NCBI RefSeq assembly: GCF_002245535.1
Contig: NZ_NKCN01000001.1
Location: forward strand, 248,001-312,000
Direction of reading: 5' to 3'
Length of the DNA: 64,000 nucleotides
From: Mycobacterium lehmannii
GTDB taxonomy: Bacteria > Actinomycetota > Actinomycetes > Mycobacteriales > Mycobacteriaceae
Below, one piece after another: positions 29,227-40,165 of this stretch. Numbering within the stretch: the stretch's first letter is position 1; each line of letters begins with the position of its first letter. A program made the translations under genes and the position numbers. Under the pieces are notes generated by a model that was not told the DNA's origin, made no database searches, and worked only from the letters and a program-made list of their open reading frames with translations.

Positions 29227-30027
29227 GTGCCGATCGCCACCCCGTACGAGGATCTTCTGCGGCTGGTGATGGAGCGCGGCATCCCGAAGTCCGACCGCAC
29301 CGGCACCGGCACCCGCAGTGTGTTCGGCCACCAGATGCGCTACGACCTCGCGGCCGGCTTTCCGCTGATCACCACCAAGAAGGTGCACACCAAGTCGATC
29401 GTCTACGAGTTGCTGTGGTTCCTGCGCGGCGACTCGAACGTGCGCTGGTTGCAGGAGCGCGGCATCACCATCTGGGACGAATGGGCTTCTCCGACAGGGG
29501 ATCTCGGTCCTGTGTACGGTGTGCAGTGGCGTTCGTGGCCGACGCCGTCGGGCGAGCACATCGACCAGATCAGCGCCGCGCTGGACCTGCTGGAGACCGA
29601 TCCCGACTCGCGCCGCAACATCGTCTCGGCGTGGAACGTCGGGGAGATTCCGCAGATGGCGTTGCCGCCGTGCCACGCGTTCTTCCAGTTCTACGTCGCC
29701 GACGGCAAACTGTCGTGCCAGCTGTATCAGCGCAGCGCCGATCTGTTCCTCGGGGTGCCGTTCAACATCGCCAGCTACGCGCTGCTGACCCACATGATGG
29801 CAGCGCAGGCCCGACTGGAGGTCGGCGAGTTCATCTGGACCGGCGGGGACTGCCACATCTACGACAATCACGTCGAGCAGGTGCAGTTGCAGCTCAGCCG
29901 CGATCCCCGGCCGTACCCCGAACTCGTTCTTGCGCCGCGCGATTCGATCTTCGACTACACCTACGAAGACGTGGCCATCCTCAATTACGACCCGCATCCG
30001 GCGATCAAGGCGCCGGTTGCGGTCTAA
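29227..30027 (+). CDS. thyA: Thymidylate synthase ThyA
   Basis: Methylates dUMP to dTMP with methylene-tetrahydrofolate, releasing dihydrofolate. GTG at 29227 gives 266 residues (263 in M. tuberculosis). The dUMP-binding arginine loop [13 protein letters not shown], catalytic cysteine in [11 protein letters not shown] (near residue 148), [18 protein letters not shown] and the GDCHIYDNH motif are all present. dfrA, which recycles the dihydrofolate product, starts inside its last codons. A second, flavin-dependent synthase (thyX) is 2.3 kb downstream. Confidence 0.97.
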   Translation: MPIATPYEDLLRLVMERGIPKSDRTGTGTRSVFGHQMRYDLAAGFPLITTKKVHTKSIVYELLWFLRGDSNVRWLQERGITIWDEWASPTGDLGPVYGVQWRSWPTPSGEHIDQISAALDLLETDPDSRRNIVSAWNVGEIPQMALPPCHAFFQFYVADGKLSCQLYQRSADLFLGVPFNIASYALLTHMMAAQARLEVGEFIWTGGDCHIYDNHVEQVQLQLSRDPRPYPELVLAPRDSIFDYTYEDVAILNYDPHPAIKAPVAV

Positions 30028-30505
30028 CGTCGGGCTCATCTGGGCACAGTCGAGCTCTGGAGTCATCGGTCGCAACGGCGGTATCCCGTGGCGCCTGCCC
30101 GAGGATCAGGCCCGCTTCAAGGAACTGACGATGGGCCACACCGTCGTGATGGGCCGGCGCACGTGGGAGTCGTTGCCGGCCAAGGTCCGGCCGCTGCCGG
30201 GACGCGACAACGTCGTGCTGACCCGCCGGCCCGACTACGCGGCCGAGGGCGCGCGGGTGGTGACTTCACTCGAGGACGCCCTGACCGGTGACCAGATCTG
30301 GGTGATCGGCGGCAACGAGGTATACGCGCTGGCGTTGCCGATCGCCACCCGCTGCGAGGTCACCGAGGTCGATCTCGACCTGCACCGCGAGGACGACGAC
30401 GCGCTGGCGCCGGTGCTCGACGAGGACTGGGTCGGCGAGGCCGGCGACTGGCAGGTCAGCACCTCGGGTCTGCGGTACCGGTACTACACCTACCGGCGGC
30501 GCTGA
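30017..30505 (+). CDS. dfrA: Dihydrofolate reductase
   Basis: NADPH-dependent reduction of dihydrofolate to tetrahydrofolate; target of trimethoprim-type drugs. The TTG at 30017 is the only usable start that keeps the first strand ([15 protein letters not shown]). It gives 162 residues and an 11-base overlap with thy[21 protein letters not shown] carries the catalytic aspartate, GRRTWESLP the NADPH site and [13 protein letters not shown] the second NADPH loop. The thyA-dfrA coupling matches M. tuberculosis. Confidence 0.95.
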   Translation: MRSNVGLIWAQSSSGVIGRNGGIPWRLPEDQARFKELTMGHTVVMGRRTWESLPAKVRPLPGRDNVVLTRRPDYAAEGARVVTSLEDALTGDQIWVIGGNEVYALALPIATRCEVTEVDLDLHREDDDALAPVLDEDWVGEAGDWQVSTSGLRYRYYTYRRR

Positions 30506-30538
30506 CGCGCTGTCAGTGGCGTCCGGCACGATGAAGAC

Positions 30539-31756
30539 GTGCCGAGCAGACTCACGGCCGATCAGGCGCGGCGTGTCGCCGTCGCCGCGCAGGGCTTCGC
30601 CGAGCCGCGTCCGCGGGGCCCCGTTACCCGGGCGCATCTGCGCAGGCTGATCTCGCGGATCCAGGTGTTGCAGTTGGATTCGGTGTCGGTGTCGGTGCGC
30701 GCGCATTACGCGCCGGTGTTCAGCCGGCTCGGCCCCTACGACCGCGATGTGCTCGATCGGGCGGCGTGGAGTCATGCGGCGCGCGCTCCGCGGATGCTGG
30801 TCGAGTACTGGGCGCACGAGGCGGCGCTGATGGCCGTCGACGATTGGCCGCTTCTGCGCTGGCGGATGCGCGAGTACACGCACGGCCGGTGGGGCAAGGA
30901 GATCGTCAAGAAGAACGCCAAGCTGGTTGACGACGTAGTCAGCGCCGTGACGGCGTTGGGCCCGTCAACCGCAGGCGAGATCGAGGCGTATCTGGGCGCC
31001 GAACAACGCGGCCGGAAGGGTCCGTGGTGGGACCGCAGCGACACGAAGTGGGTGACCGAGGCGTTGTTCGCCTCGGGGGTGCTGACGACGGCCACCCGGG
31101 TCGGATTCGCGCGGCACTACGACCTGTCGGAGCGGGTGCTGCCGCCGGAGGTGTTCACCCGCGAGGTCGATGACGCGGACGCCGTCAGGGAGTTGGTGCT
31201 GAGGGCGTCGGGCGCTCTCGGTGTGGGCACCGAACAGGACATTCGCGACTATTTCCGGTTGTCGCCGGGGCAGGTGAAGCCTGCGATCGCGAAACTGGTC
31301 GCCGACGGCGAGCTGGAACCGGTGGAGGTCGACGGTTGGAAGGGGCCGGCGTATCTGCGGGCGGGACAGATCATTCCGCGACGCGACCGCGGAACGGCGC
31401 TGCTGTGCCCCTTCGACCCGCTGATCTTCTTCCGGCCGCGGGTGGAGCGCTTGTTCGGCGGCTTCAGGTACCGCATCGAGATCTACACCCCGGCGCCGAA
31501 GCGGCGGTACGGCTACTACGTGTGGCCGTTTCTGCTCGACGGTGAGCTGGTCGGACGGGTGGACTTGAAGGCCGATCGGGCCGCGGGCGTCCTGCACGTG
31601 GTGGGCGCGTTCGCGGAGGAGGGCGCAGAGCGGTCGCGGGTAGCTCCGGCGATGGCCGACGAACTGCGGACCATGGCGTCGTGGCTCGGATTGTCAGACG
31701 TCACGGTCGGCGCGAACGGGGACCTGGTCGACAACTTGCGCCGAGAGTCGGGTTGA
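30539..31756 (+). CDS. Winged-helix DNA glycosylase of the YcaQ/AlkX type
   Basis: A 405-residue member of the HTH_42 family. E. coli YcaQ (AlkX) and Streptomyces AlkZ excise nitrogen-mustard or azinomycin interstrand crosslinks from DNA. The catalytic segment reads IQVLQLDSVS (residues 41-50), with the QxD motif of the YcaQ branch rather than the QxQ of AlkZ. Also seen are EYWAHEAALM and the basic C-terminal region RYRIEIYTPAPKRRYGYYVW. Starts 33 bases after dfrA. It may protect against DNA crosslinkers made by soil competitors. Confidence 0.82.
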   Translation: MPSRLTADQARRVAVAAQGFAEPRPRGPVTRAHLRRLISRIQVLQLDSVSVSVRAHYAPVFSRLGPYDRDVLDRAAWSHAARAPRMLVEYWAHEAALMAVDDWPLLRWRMREYTHGRWGKEIVKKNAKLVDDVVSAVTALGPSTAGEIEAYLGAEQRGRKGPWWDRSDTKWVTEALFASGVLTTATRVGFARHYDLSERVLPPEVFTREVDDADAVRELVLRASGALGVGTEQDIRDYFRLSPGQVKPAIAKLVADGELEPVEVDGWKGPAYLRAGQIIPRRDRGTALLCPFDPLIFFRPRVERLFGGFRYRIEIYTPAPKRRYGYYVWPFLLDGELVGRVDLKADRAAGVLHVVGAFAEEGAERSRVAPAMADELRTMASWLGLSDVTVGANGDLVDNLRRESG

Positions 31757-31785
31757 CACCACCCGACACCCGGCCGGAAACGAGC

Positions 31786-32085
31786 TCAGACGCAGTCCGC
31801 GCAGATCGTGCGGTCGCCGGATTGCAGTGCCAGCCGGCTGTGGTGCTGCACCAGGAAGCAACTCGAGCAGGTGAACTCGTCGGCCTGCTTCGGGATCACT
31901 CGGACCGTGAGCTCCTCACCGGACAGGTCCATATCGGGCAGGATGATCGGGTCGACCGCGTCGCCGTCATCGACGTCGAGAACTGCGATGTCGGCCTGGC
32001 CGCGGCGGGCGGCGATCGCCTCGAGTGACTCATCGACCGCTTCGTCGGTTTCCTTCACACGGGGTGCGTCGTAATCGGTGGCCAT
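31786..32085 (-). CDS. DUF4193 family protein
   Basis: A 99-residue acidic protein with a C-terminal zinc-ribbon-like segment: CSSC near residue 74 and CADC at the end. MATDYDAPRVKETDE at 32085 is the start, behind GAGGGAGGG at a good distance; an ATG two codons upstream has no such support. M. tuberculosis Rv2699c belongs to the same family. Role unknown; the acidic body plus four cysteines suggests a small metal-binding regulator. Confidence 0.82.
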   Translation of the reverse strand: MATDYDAPRVKETDEAVDESLEAIAARRGQADIAVLDVDDGDAVDPIILPDMDLSGEELTVRVIPKQADEFTCSSCFLVQHHSRLALQSGDRTICADCV

Positions 32086-32312
32086 GGTCACCCTCCCTCT
32101 CTAGATCGGCGTCTGGGTAACACCGATTGAGAACGGATTTGTTCCCGGCCCGCGCGCGGTCGAAACCTGGATTCTTCGCTTGGTTCGCCGCCGAATGTGC
32201 GATCTGATCCGCTGCGACCGGCGAGTCGCGGATGAAACCGCACACCCGGCGGTCGGCTCGGCGCAGGCTCGGCGCTCACTGGCATCACCGACGACCCGCG
32301 TTAGGGTGAGCC
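32086..32312. other. DUF4193-thyX divergent intergenic region
   Basis: 227 bases without a credible gene. The only clear elements are the ribosome site of the DUF4193 gene at its left edge and a -10 hexamer for thyX at its right edge. Confidence 0.5.
32302..32307 (+). promoter_or_regulatory. -10 element for thyX
   Basis: TAGGGT ends five bases before the thyX GTG at 32313, suggesting a leaderless transcript. Confidence 0.45.
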
Positions 32313-33077
32313 GTGGCCGAGACCTCGCCGCTGCGCGTCCAGCTGATCGCCAAGACGGAGTTCACCGCGCCGCCGGAAGTGCCATGGGAAACCGACGCCG
32401 ACGGCGGGCCCGCGCTCGTCGAATTCGCCGGCCGCGCGTGCTATCAGAGCTGGTCGAAGCCCAATCCGCGCACCGCCACCAACGCGGCCTACATTCGGCA
32501 CATCATCGACGTCGGGCATTTCTCGGTGCTTGAGCACGCCTCGGTGTCCTTCTACATCACCGGCATCTCGCGGTCGTGCACACACGAGCTGATCCGTCAC
32601 CGCCACTTCTCGTATTCGCAGCTCTCGCAGCGGTACGTACCCGAGCACGACGCGCAGGTGGTGGTGCCGCCTGGCATCGAGGACGACCCCGAGTTGACCG
32701 AGATGTTCGCCACCGCGGCCGACGCCAGCCGCGCCGCCTACACCGAGCTGCTCGAACGCCTGGAAGCGAAGTTCCGCGGCGATGAACCCGGGGAGAAGCT
32801 CGGTGTGCTGCGACGCAAGCAGGCGCGACAGGCTGCGCGCGCGGTGCTGCCCAACGCCACCGAGACCCGCATCGTCGTGACCGGGAACTACCGCGCGTGG
32901 CGGCATTTCATCGCGATGCGGGCCAGCGAGCACGCCGACGTGGAGATTCGTCGGCTGGCCATCGAGTGCCTGCGCCGACTGGTCGATGTCGCACCCCAGG
33001 TGTTCAGCGACTTCGAGATCTCCACGCTGTCCGACGGCACGGAGGTCGCCACATCGCCTCTGGCCACGGAAGCGTGA
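32313..33077 (+). CDS. thyX: Flavin-dependent thymidylate synthase ThyX
   Basis: FAD-dependent dTMP synthesis that releases tetrahydrofolate directly. The 254-residue protein has the ThyX signature [15 protein letters not shown] near residue 90 and the C-terminal substrate segment [20 protein letters not shown]. The coexistence of ThyA and ThyX is typical of mycobacteria, where ThyX is the essential enzyme. Followed by dapA after 24 bases; dapA has its own -10. Confidence 0.96.
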   Translation: MAETSPLRVQLIAKTEFTAPPEVPWETDADGGPALVEFAGRACYQSWSKPNPRTATNAAYIRHIIDVGHFSVLEHASVSFYITGISRSCTHELIRHRHFSYSQLSQRYVPEHDAQVVVPPGIEDDPELTEMFATAADASRAAYTELLERLEAKFRGDEPGEKLGVLRRKQARQAARAVLPNATETRIVVTGNYRAWRHFIAMRASEHADVEIRRLAIECLRRLVDVAPQVFSDFEISTLSDGTEVATSPLATEA

Positions 33078-34003
<926 letters not shown>

Positions 34004-34004
<1 letters not shown>

Positions 34005-35683
34005 TGAACGAAGAACTCAACCAACCGGGGCCACTGGCCCCAGGCGGACTTCGGGTCACTGCGCTGGGCGGGATCAGCGAAATCGGCCGCAACATGACCG
34101 TTTTCGAGCATCTGGGTCGGTTGCTGATCGTCGACTGCGGGGTCTTGTTCCCCACCCACGACGAGCCCGGGGTCGACCTGATTCTGCCCGACCTGCGCCT
34201 GATCGAGAACCGCCTCGACGAGGTGGAGGCGCTGGTGCTCACCCATGCGCACGAGGACCACATCGGCGCGATCCCGTTCCTGCTGAAGCTTCGCCGTGAC
34301 ATCCCGGTCGTGGGCTCGAAGTTCACGCTCGCCCTGGTGGCCGAGAAGTGCCGCGAACACCGGATCAAACCGGTCTTCGTCGAAGTCGACGAGGGCCAGA
34401 GTTCCAGACACGGCGTGTTCGAGTGCGAATACTTCGGGGTCAACCACTCGATCCCGGGCTGCCTGGCCATCGCGATCCACACCGGTGCGGGCACGGTGCT
34501 GCACACCGGCGACATCAAGCTCGATCAGTCCCCGCCCGACGGGAAACCCACCGACCTGCCCGGTATGTCGCGACTCGGCGATGCCGGGGTGGACCTGTTC
34601 CTCTGTGACTCCACCAACGCCGAGATTCCCGGGGTGGGGCCGTCGGAGAGCGAGATCGGCCCGAACATGCACCGGCTGATCCGCAGCGCGCAGGGGCGCG
34701 TCATCGTGGCCTGCTTCGCCTCCAATGTCGGTCGCGTGCAGCAGATCATCGACGCTTCGGTGGCGCTGGGCCGCAAGGTGGCGTTCGTCGGCCGGTCGAT
34801 GGTCCGCAACATGGGGATCGCCAGGGAACTCGGATACCTCACGCTGGAAAACGATGACGACATCATCGACATCGGCGCCGCGGAGATGATGGCTCCTGAA
34901 CGCGTCGTGCTCGTCACCACCGGAACGCAGGGGGAGCCGATGGCGGCGCTGTCGCGGATGTCGCGCGGTGAGCACCGCAGCATCACGTTGACTGCGGGCG
35001 ACCTCATCATCATGTCGTCGTCGCAGATACCGGGCAACGAGGAGGCGATCTTCGGAGTGCTGGACGCGTTGGCGAAGATCGGCGCGCGCGTCGTCACGAA
35101 CGCGCAAGTGCGCGTACATGTTTCCGGCCACGCCTACGCCGGTGAACTGCTATTTCTCTACAACGGAGTGCGCCCGCGCAACGTGATGCCCGTGCACGGC
35201 ACCTGGCGGATGTTGCGGGCCAACGCCGGTCTGGCCGCCCGCACGGGGGTGCCCGAGGACAACATCGTGTTGGCCGAGAACGGTGTGAGCGTCGACCTGG
35301 TGGCCGGGCGGGCGTCGATCGCGGGCGCGGTGCCCACAGGCAAGATGTTCGTCGACGGGCTGGTCACCGGCGATGTGGGGGACGCCGTGGTCGGTCAACG
35401 GCTCACGCTCTCTTCAGGATTCATCGGCATCACGGTCGTCGTTCAGCGCGGGACCGGTAAGCCCGCGGCGGCGCCGCACCTGCACTCCCGCGGCTTCTCC
35501 GAGGACCCGAAGGCCCTCGAACCGGCCACCCGCAAAGTCGAAGAGGCACTCGAAGCGCTTGTGGCCGAACGGGTCACCGATATCAACCGCATCGCCCAGG
35601 CGTCGCGGCGCGCCGTCGGTAAATGGGTAGGGGAGGTCTACCGGCGCCAGCCGATGATCGTGCCGACGGTCATCGAGATCTGA
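34004..35683 (+). CDS. rnj: Ribonuclease J
   Basis: Metallo-beta-lactamase/beta-CASP ribonuclease with endo- and 5'-3' exonuclease activity, acting in mRNA decay and rRNA processing. The 559-residue protein has LTHAHEDHIGAIPFLL (motif 2, near residue 82) and the NHSIPGCLAIAI and HTGDIKLD metal ligands. The beta-CASP motifs SGHAYAGELLFLYNGVRPRN and PVHGTWRML and a C-terminal domain follow. Homologous to Rv2752c. It ends opposite the SDR gene with a repeat-bearing gap. Confidence 0.95.
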
Positions 35684-35768
35684 CTCGCAGGTTTGGCTAG
35701 GCCACGTCGCGGTGCCGATCACCGGTATGGCCAGCCTCGCCAGCCTCCGCTGGACGCAGTTGTGGGCT

Positions 35769-35861
35769 GCCCGCCTCTGAGCGAATTATTCGCTGCCCAC
35801 GAATATTTCGCTCGCAGCTGGGCAGTCAGGGAGGCATCACCGACAGATAGAAGAGGCGGGC
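35769..35861. repeat. GCCCGCCT-bounded palindromic repeat, copy B
   Basis: A 93-base element bounded by GCCCGCCT (35769-35776) and AGGCGGGC (35854-35861). It contains AGCGAATTATTCGCT (35780-35794), whose reverse complement is identical to one core palindrome of copy A at 15729-15743, and a second related AT-rich block (35800-35812). Like copy A it lies between convergent genes (rnj and the SDR gene), in the opposite orientation and with an insertion in the right part. Confidence 0.68.
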
Positions 35862-35897
35862 TGCAACTGCTGAGCCGAATTTCTCCCTCGCAAGAGT

Positions 35898-36710
35898 TCA
35901 GCGCTTGTTGACCGACCCAGCGTCGACGGGAAGCGCGACACCGGTGACGTAACGCGCGGCGTCGGAGACCAGCCACGCCACCGCGTTGGCGATGTCTTCG
36001 GGTTGCAACACCTGCACCGGAAGTGCGTTGCCCATGTCCTGCGGGCTCTTCTCCGCGATGCTGCCCAGCCACTGCCGCGTCGCTTCGTTGTTGATCATCG
36101 GGGTGTCCACGCCGGCAGGGTGCACCGAGTTGACCCGGATACTCTGCGGTGCAAGCAGATTGGCATACAGCCGCATCAACCCGACGATGCCGTGTTTGGC
36201 GGCGACGTAGCCGATGGCGCCGGGATCGTCGCTGCCCATGCCGACCAGGCCCACGACCGAACTGGTGAGCACGATCGAGCCGCCCTCGCCGGTGGCGATC
36301 AGCGCAGCCTTGGAGACCTCGACCGTGTGATGGACGCCGGTGAGGTTCACGTCGATCACATCGCGCCACCCGTCGGCGCCCGACTGCATCGGCGCGATAC
36401 CGGCGTTGGCGACGACGATGTCGAGACGGCCGAACTCGTCGACGCCGGCATGCAACGCCGACGCCAGCGCATCCTGGTCGCGAACATCGGCCTGCCGCGC
36501 CACTATTCGCGCGCCCGTGTCCTCGACGAGCTTCACGGTCTCGGCCAGATCGTCGGCCGTCGCCAATGGGTAGGGCACCGAGGCGATCTGGTCACAGAGG
36601 TCGACGGCGATGATGTTGGCGCCGTCGGAGGCCAACTTCACCGCCTCCGCGCGGCCCTGCCCGCGCGCCGCACCCGTGATGAACGCGACTTTGCCTGCGA
36701 GCCCGGGCAT
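35898..36710 (-). CDS. Mycofactocin-coupled type SDR oxidoreductase (Rv2750 homologue)
   Basis: Short-chain dehydrogenase of 270 residues. NAD motif [20 protein letters not shown] near residue 12, NAG in VANAGIAPM, and the YVAAK catalytic pair. GAARGQGR plus the long loop after IIAVDLC is the pattern of SDRs whose NAD(H) is non-exchangeable and re-oxidised through mycofactocin, a known actinobacterial group. Substrate, presumably an alcohol, unknown. Start overlaps the stop of the ABM-domain gene by one base. Confidence 0.85.
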   Translation of the reverse strand: MPGLAGKVAFITGAARGQGRAEAVKLASDGANIIAVDLCDQIASVPYPLATADDLAETVKLVEDTGARIVARQADVRDQDALASALHAGVDEFGRLDIVVANAGIAPMQSGADGWRDVIDVNLTGVHHTVEVSKAALIATGEGGSIVLTSSVVGLVGMGSDDPGAIGYVAAKHGIVGLMRLYANLLAPQSIRVNSVHPAGVDTPMINNEATRQWLGSIAEKSPQDMGNALPVQVLQPEDIANAVAWLVSDAARYVTGVALPVDAGSVNKR

Positions 36711-37024
36711 CAGGACCGCAGCGCGCCCTTGCTCGGGTCGCCGGCGACAACCGGCTGCAGCATCTTGATGTCGGGCGCCCCGTCGAGGTGCTCACCGACC
36801 GCGCCGAACAGCTCGCCGATGGCCGGTGCGGTGCTGTGCGTCTTGAGGGCATCCTCGTCGGCCCACTGCTCGACGAACACGAAGGTGCCGTTGGCCTCGT
36901 GCAGCGCGTAGAGCTCGCAGCCGGGCTCCTGGTGCACCGCCTCGATGGCCTTCTTGCAGGCGTCCCGCACCGTGTCAACGGATTCGGGTTTGGCGGTCAT
37001 GGTGGCGACAACGACGACAGGCAT
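36710..37024 (-). CDS. Antibiotic-biosynthesis-monooxygenase-domain protein (Rv2749 homologue)
   Basis: A 104-residue dimeric ferredoxin-like protein of the ABM family: [40 protein letters not shown] and the [11 protein letters not shown] tail motif. Such proteins include small cofactor-free monooxygenases and haem- or quinone-related enzymes; no activity can be assigned here. It precedes and overlaps the SDR gene, so the two probably share substrate or pathway. Confidence 0.8.
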   Translation of the reverse strand: MPVVVVATMTAKPESVDTVRDACKKAIEAVHQEPGCELYALHEANGTFVFVEQWADEDALKTHSTAPAIGELFGAVGEHLDGAPDIKMLQPVVAGDPSKGALRS

Positions 37025-37092
37025 TTGCGGCTTGACTCCTCGGTGAGTGCTGCTGGACGAGTGAAAAGCCTACTCACCGACACCCGCGACGC

Positions 37093-37545
37093 TCAGACCA
37101 CGTCGACCCAGATCGTGAAGGCCACCGTGAGGATCGCGATGACGACGAGACCGACGGCGTCCAATGCTCCGATCCGCGGGGCCTCGGTGCGGTGGATGCG
37201 CAACTCGCGCGCCAGGAGGAACAACGGGAACGTCACGCTGATCGCGATGACGAACGAGGCGATGACGTACACCCAGACGAATTGGATGCCGTGTTTGCGC
37301 GCCTCGAACACCATGAAGATGATCGCGGCGAGCCCGAACAGGGTGATGTCCGCGGTGATGGAACGCGACGCCGGGTTGACCTTGGTTTCTTCCCAGAACA
37401 CGCGGAGCATGTCCGCCCCGCGGTCGAGGTAGGCCAGGTTCTGGCTCCACGTGGCGATCAGCGCGACGAGCGCGATGACGCCATAGGCGGCGCACAGCGC
37501 TTTGGTGGTGGTCGGCAGGCTCGCCGACGTGTTGGTTTCGGTCAT
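37093..37545 (-). CDS. Four-helix membrane protein (DUF2834-like)
   Basis: A 150-residue inner-membrane protein with four predicted helices (about residues 18-34, 67-81, 88-110 and 126-147) and the polar segment DMLRVFWEETKVNPASRSIT. It resembles DUF2834 proteins, tentatively. No functional residue stands out. Separate from the ABM gene by 68 bases and divergent from ftsK. Confidence 0.55.
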   Translation of the reverse strand: MTETNTSASLPTTTKALCAAYGVIALVALIATWSQNLAYLDRGADMLRVFWEETKVNPASRSITADITLFGLAAIIFMVFEARKHGIQFVWVYVIASFVIAISVTFPLFLLARELRIHRTEAPRIGALDAVGLVVIAILTVAFTIWVDVV

Positions 37546-37630
37546 TTCCGCACGGTAAGTCGCGAAACCGCATCAATTGATACGTATCTGTTACCCGTGT
37601 GGCAGATGGTGATTATGGGGCTGGAGCGAC

Positions 37631-37636
37631 TAGGCT
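37631..37636 (+). promoter_or_regulatory. -10 element, leaderless ftsK
   Basis: TAGGCT ends six bases before the ftsK ATG at 37643. Confidence 0.5.
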
Positions 37637-37642
37637 TACAGG

Positions 37643-40117
37643 ATGCCTAGTAAGACCGCCGCGCGCTCTGGAAGTCGTTCCACCAGATCAAAACAGGGCG
37701 CGCGATCGGGTGGCCGGGCGGCGCCGCGAGGTAAGCCGGCGCCGCGCAAGACCACGTCACCACGCCGGACGTCGTCACCCATCTCGTCGGCCGGTGCCTC
37801 GGTGGGCCGCGGTGTGCGGGCGGGTTGGCTGATGGTGGCCAAAGGCGCGGGCACCACCGCGCGTTCGGTCGGGCGGGCCCGCGACCTCGAACCCGGTCAT
37901 CGCCGCGACGGCATCGCGTTGGCGCTTCTCGGCTTGGCGGTGATCATCGCGGCGAGTTCGTGGTTCGGCGCCGCCGGTCCGGTGGGGGACTGGCTCGACA
38001 CGTTCTGGCGGACGCTGATCGGCGCGGCCGTCGTACTCGTTCCCATCGCCCTGGCCGCCGTCGGTGTGACGCTGATGCGCACTGAACCGGATCCGGACGC
38101 CAGGCCGAGGCTGATTCTAGGTTCGGCGATGATCGCGCTGCCCGCGCTCGGGTTGTGGCATCTGTGGGCCGGTTCGCCGCAGGATCCGGCGGCACGTCGG
38201 CACGCCTCGGGCTTCTTCGGGTTCGCGATCGGCGGTCCGCTCTCCGACGGGCTAACTGCCTGGATCGCCGCCCCGCTGTTGTTCATCGGTGTGTTGTTCG
38301 GCGTATTACTGGTGACCGGCACGACGATTCGCGAAGTGCCCTCGACCGTGCGCTCCATGTTCTCCGCCCGCGGTTACGACGAATACGATTACGACGAGTA
38401 CGACGACGAGGACACCGCCGTCATATCCGAGTCCGACGATTTCTCCGACGGCTACTACGACGACCCTGTGGGGTACGGCGGCGATGCCGAACAGGCCTGG
38501 CCGACCGGCACGCCGATGGAGAACTACCCGCTCTCCGACGAAGCGCCGACGATTCCCGAACCGACCGCCAAGACGCGCAAGAAGAAGCAAAAGCAGTCGA
38601 CGATGACGCTGGACCGCGTGGTCGACGGCCCGTACGCGCTACCGTCGCTCGAGCTTCTGATCGCCGGCGATCCTCCGAAACGGCGCAGCGCGGGCAACGA
38701 TCGAATGATCGAGGCGATCACCGAGGTGCTCGACCAGTTCAAGGTCAACGCATCGGTCACCGGATGCACTCGGGGCCCGACCGTCACCCGGTACGAGGTT
38801 GAACTCGGCCCGGGCGTCAAGGTCGAGAAGATCACTGCGCTGCAACGCAATATCGCCTATGCGGTCGCGACCGAGAGTGTCCGGATGCTGGCGCCGATCC
38901 CGGGCAAGAGTGCGGTCGGTATCGAGGTTCCCAACATGGACCGCGAGATGGTCCGCCTGGCTGACGTGCTCACCGATCCGAGTACCCGTGGTGACCACCA
39001 CCCGCTCGTCATCGGTTTAGGCAAAGACATTGAGGGCGAGTACATCTCGGCGAACCTCGCCAAGATGCCGCATCTGCTGGTCGCCGGCTCGACCGGTTCG
39101 GGCAAGTCGAGCTTCGTGAACTCGATGCTGGTGTCGCTGTTGGTGCGGGCCACGCCGGAAGAGGTCAGGATGATCCTGATCGACCCGAAGATGGTGGAAC
39201 TCACGCCCTACGAAGGTATTCCGCATCTCATCACGCCGATCATCACCCAGCCGAAGAAGGCCGCCGCCGCGCTGGCGTGGCTGGTGGAGGAGATGGAGCA
39301 GCGCTATCAAGACATGCAGGCCTCGCGCGTGCGCCATATCGACGACTTCAACAAGAAGGTGCGCTCCGGCGAGATCACCACACCCCTGGGCAGTCAGCGT
39401 GAGTACAAGCCCTACCCGTACATCGTCGCGATCGTCGACGAGTTGGCCGACCTCATGATGACCGCCCCGCGCGATGTCGAGGATGCGATCGTGCGCATCA
39501 CCCAGAAGGCCCGCGCGGCAGGCATTCACCTGGTGCTGGCCACGCAGCGACCGTCGGTGGACGTCGTCACCGGCCTGATCAAGACCAACGTGCCGTCACG
39601 CTTGGCGTTCGCCACGTCGTCGTTGACCGACAGCCGCGTCATCCTCGACCAGCAGGGCGCCGAGAAGCTGATCGGCATGGGCGACGGGCTGTTCCTGCCG
39701 ATGGGGGCCAATAAGCCGATCCGTCTGCAGGGCGCATTCATCACCGACGACGAGATCCACGCCGTCGTGGAAGCGACCAAGTCGCAGGCCGAACCGGAGT
39801 ACACCGAGGGCGTCACCAACGCCAAGACAAACAGCGAGCGCACCGACGTCGACCCCGACATCGGCGACGACATGGACGTCTTCCTGCAGGCGGTCGAGTT
39901 GGTGGTGTCGAGCCAGTTCGGGTCGACGTCGATGTTGCAGCGCAAACTGCGCGTCGGTTTCGCCAAGGCGGGCCGGTTGATGGATTTGATGGAGACCCGC
40001 AACATCGTCGGGCCGAGCGAGGGTTCCAAGGCCCGTGAGGTTCTCGTCAAACCCGACGAACTGGCCGCGACGCTGGCGTCGATCCGCGGCGCCGACACCC
40101 CAGAGGACGACGAGTGA
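37643..40117 (+). CDS. ftsK: DNA translocase FtsK
   Basis: Septal DNA pump that moves the terminus region and activates XerCD recombination at dif. The 824-residue protein has a basic N-terminal tail, four membrane helices (roughly residues 85-230), an acidic Tyr/Asp-rich linker (DEYDYDEYDDEDTAV), and the RecA-like motor. Walker A is GSTGSGKSSF near residue 483, followed by MILIDPKMVEL and IVDELADLMM. The C-terminal gamma winged helix (SMLQRKLRVGFAKAGRLMDL) binds KOPS sites. Slightly shorter than the 883-residue M. tuberculosis protein, mainly in the linker. Confidence 0.96.
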   Translation: MPSKTAARSGSRSTRSKQGARSGGRAAPRGKPAPRKTTSPRRTSSPISSAGASVGRGVRAGWLMVAKGAGTTARSVGRARDLEPGHRRDGIALALLGLAVIIAASSWFGAAGPVGDWLDTFWRTLIGAAVVLVPIALAAVGVTLMRTEPDPDARPRLILGSAMIALPALGLWHLWAGSPQDPAARRHASGFFGFAIGGPLSDGLTAWIAAPLLFIGVLFGVLLVTGTTIREVPSTVRSMFSARGYDEYDYDEYDDEDTAVISESDDFSDGYYDDPVGYGGDAEQAWPTGTPMENYPLSDEAPTIPEPTAKTRKKKQKQSTMTLDRVVDGPYALPSLELLIAGDPPKRRSAGNDRMIEAITEVLDQFKVNASVTGCTRGPTVTRYEVELGPGVKVEKITALQRNIAYAVATESVRMLAPIPGKSAVGIEVPNMDREMVRLADVLTDPSTRGDHHPLVIGLGKDIEGEYISANLAKMPHLLVAGSTGSGKSSFVNSMLVSLLVRATPEEVRMILIDPKMVELTPYEGIPHLITPIITQPKKAAAALAWLVEEMEQRYQDMQASRVRHIDDFNKKVRSGEITTPLGSQREYKPYPYIVAIVDELADLMMTAPRDVEDAIVRITQKARAAGIHLVLATQRPSVDVVTGLIKTNVPSRLAFATSSLTDSRVILDQQGAEKLIGMGDGLFLPMGANKPIRLQGAFITDDEIHAVVEATKSQAEPEYTEGVTNAKTNSERTDVDPDIGDDMDVFLQAVELVVSSQFGSTSMLQRKLRVGFAKAGRLMDLMETRNIVGPSEGSKAREVLVKPDELAATLASIRGADTPEDDE

Positions 40118-40165
40118 TTCGTGCACCGCTAGGAGCGCTCAGCGCAACAATGTGTGCACAAATCA

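Noticed and set aside
35693..35911. A 72-codon plus-strand frame between rnj and the SDR gene
   Set aside because: It covers the palindromic repeat at 35769-35861 and has no ribosome site; the apparent protein similarity to a frame near 15750 comes from the shared DNA repeat.
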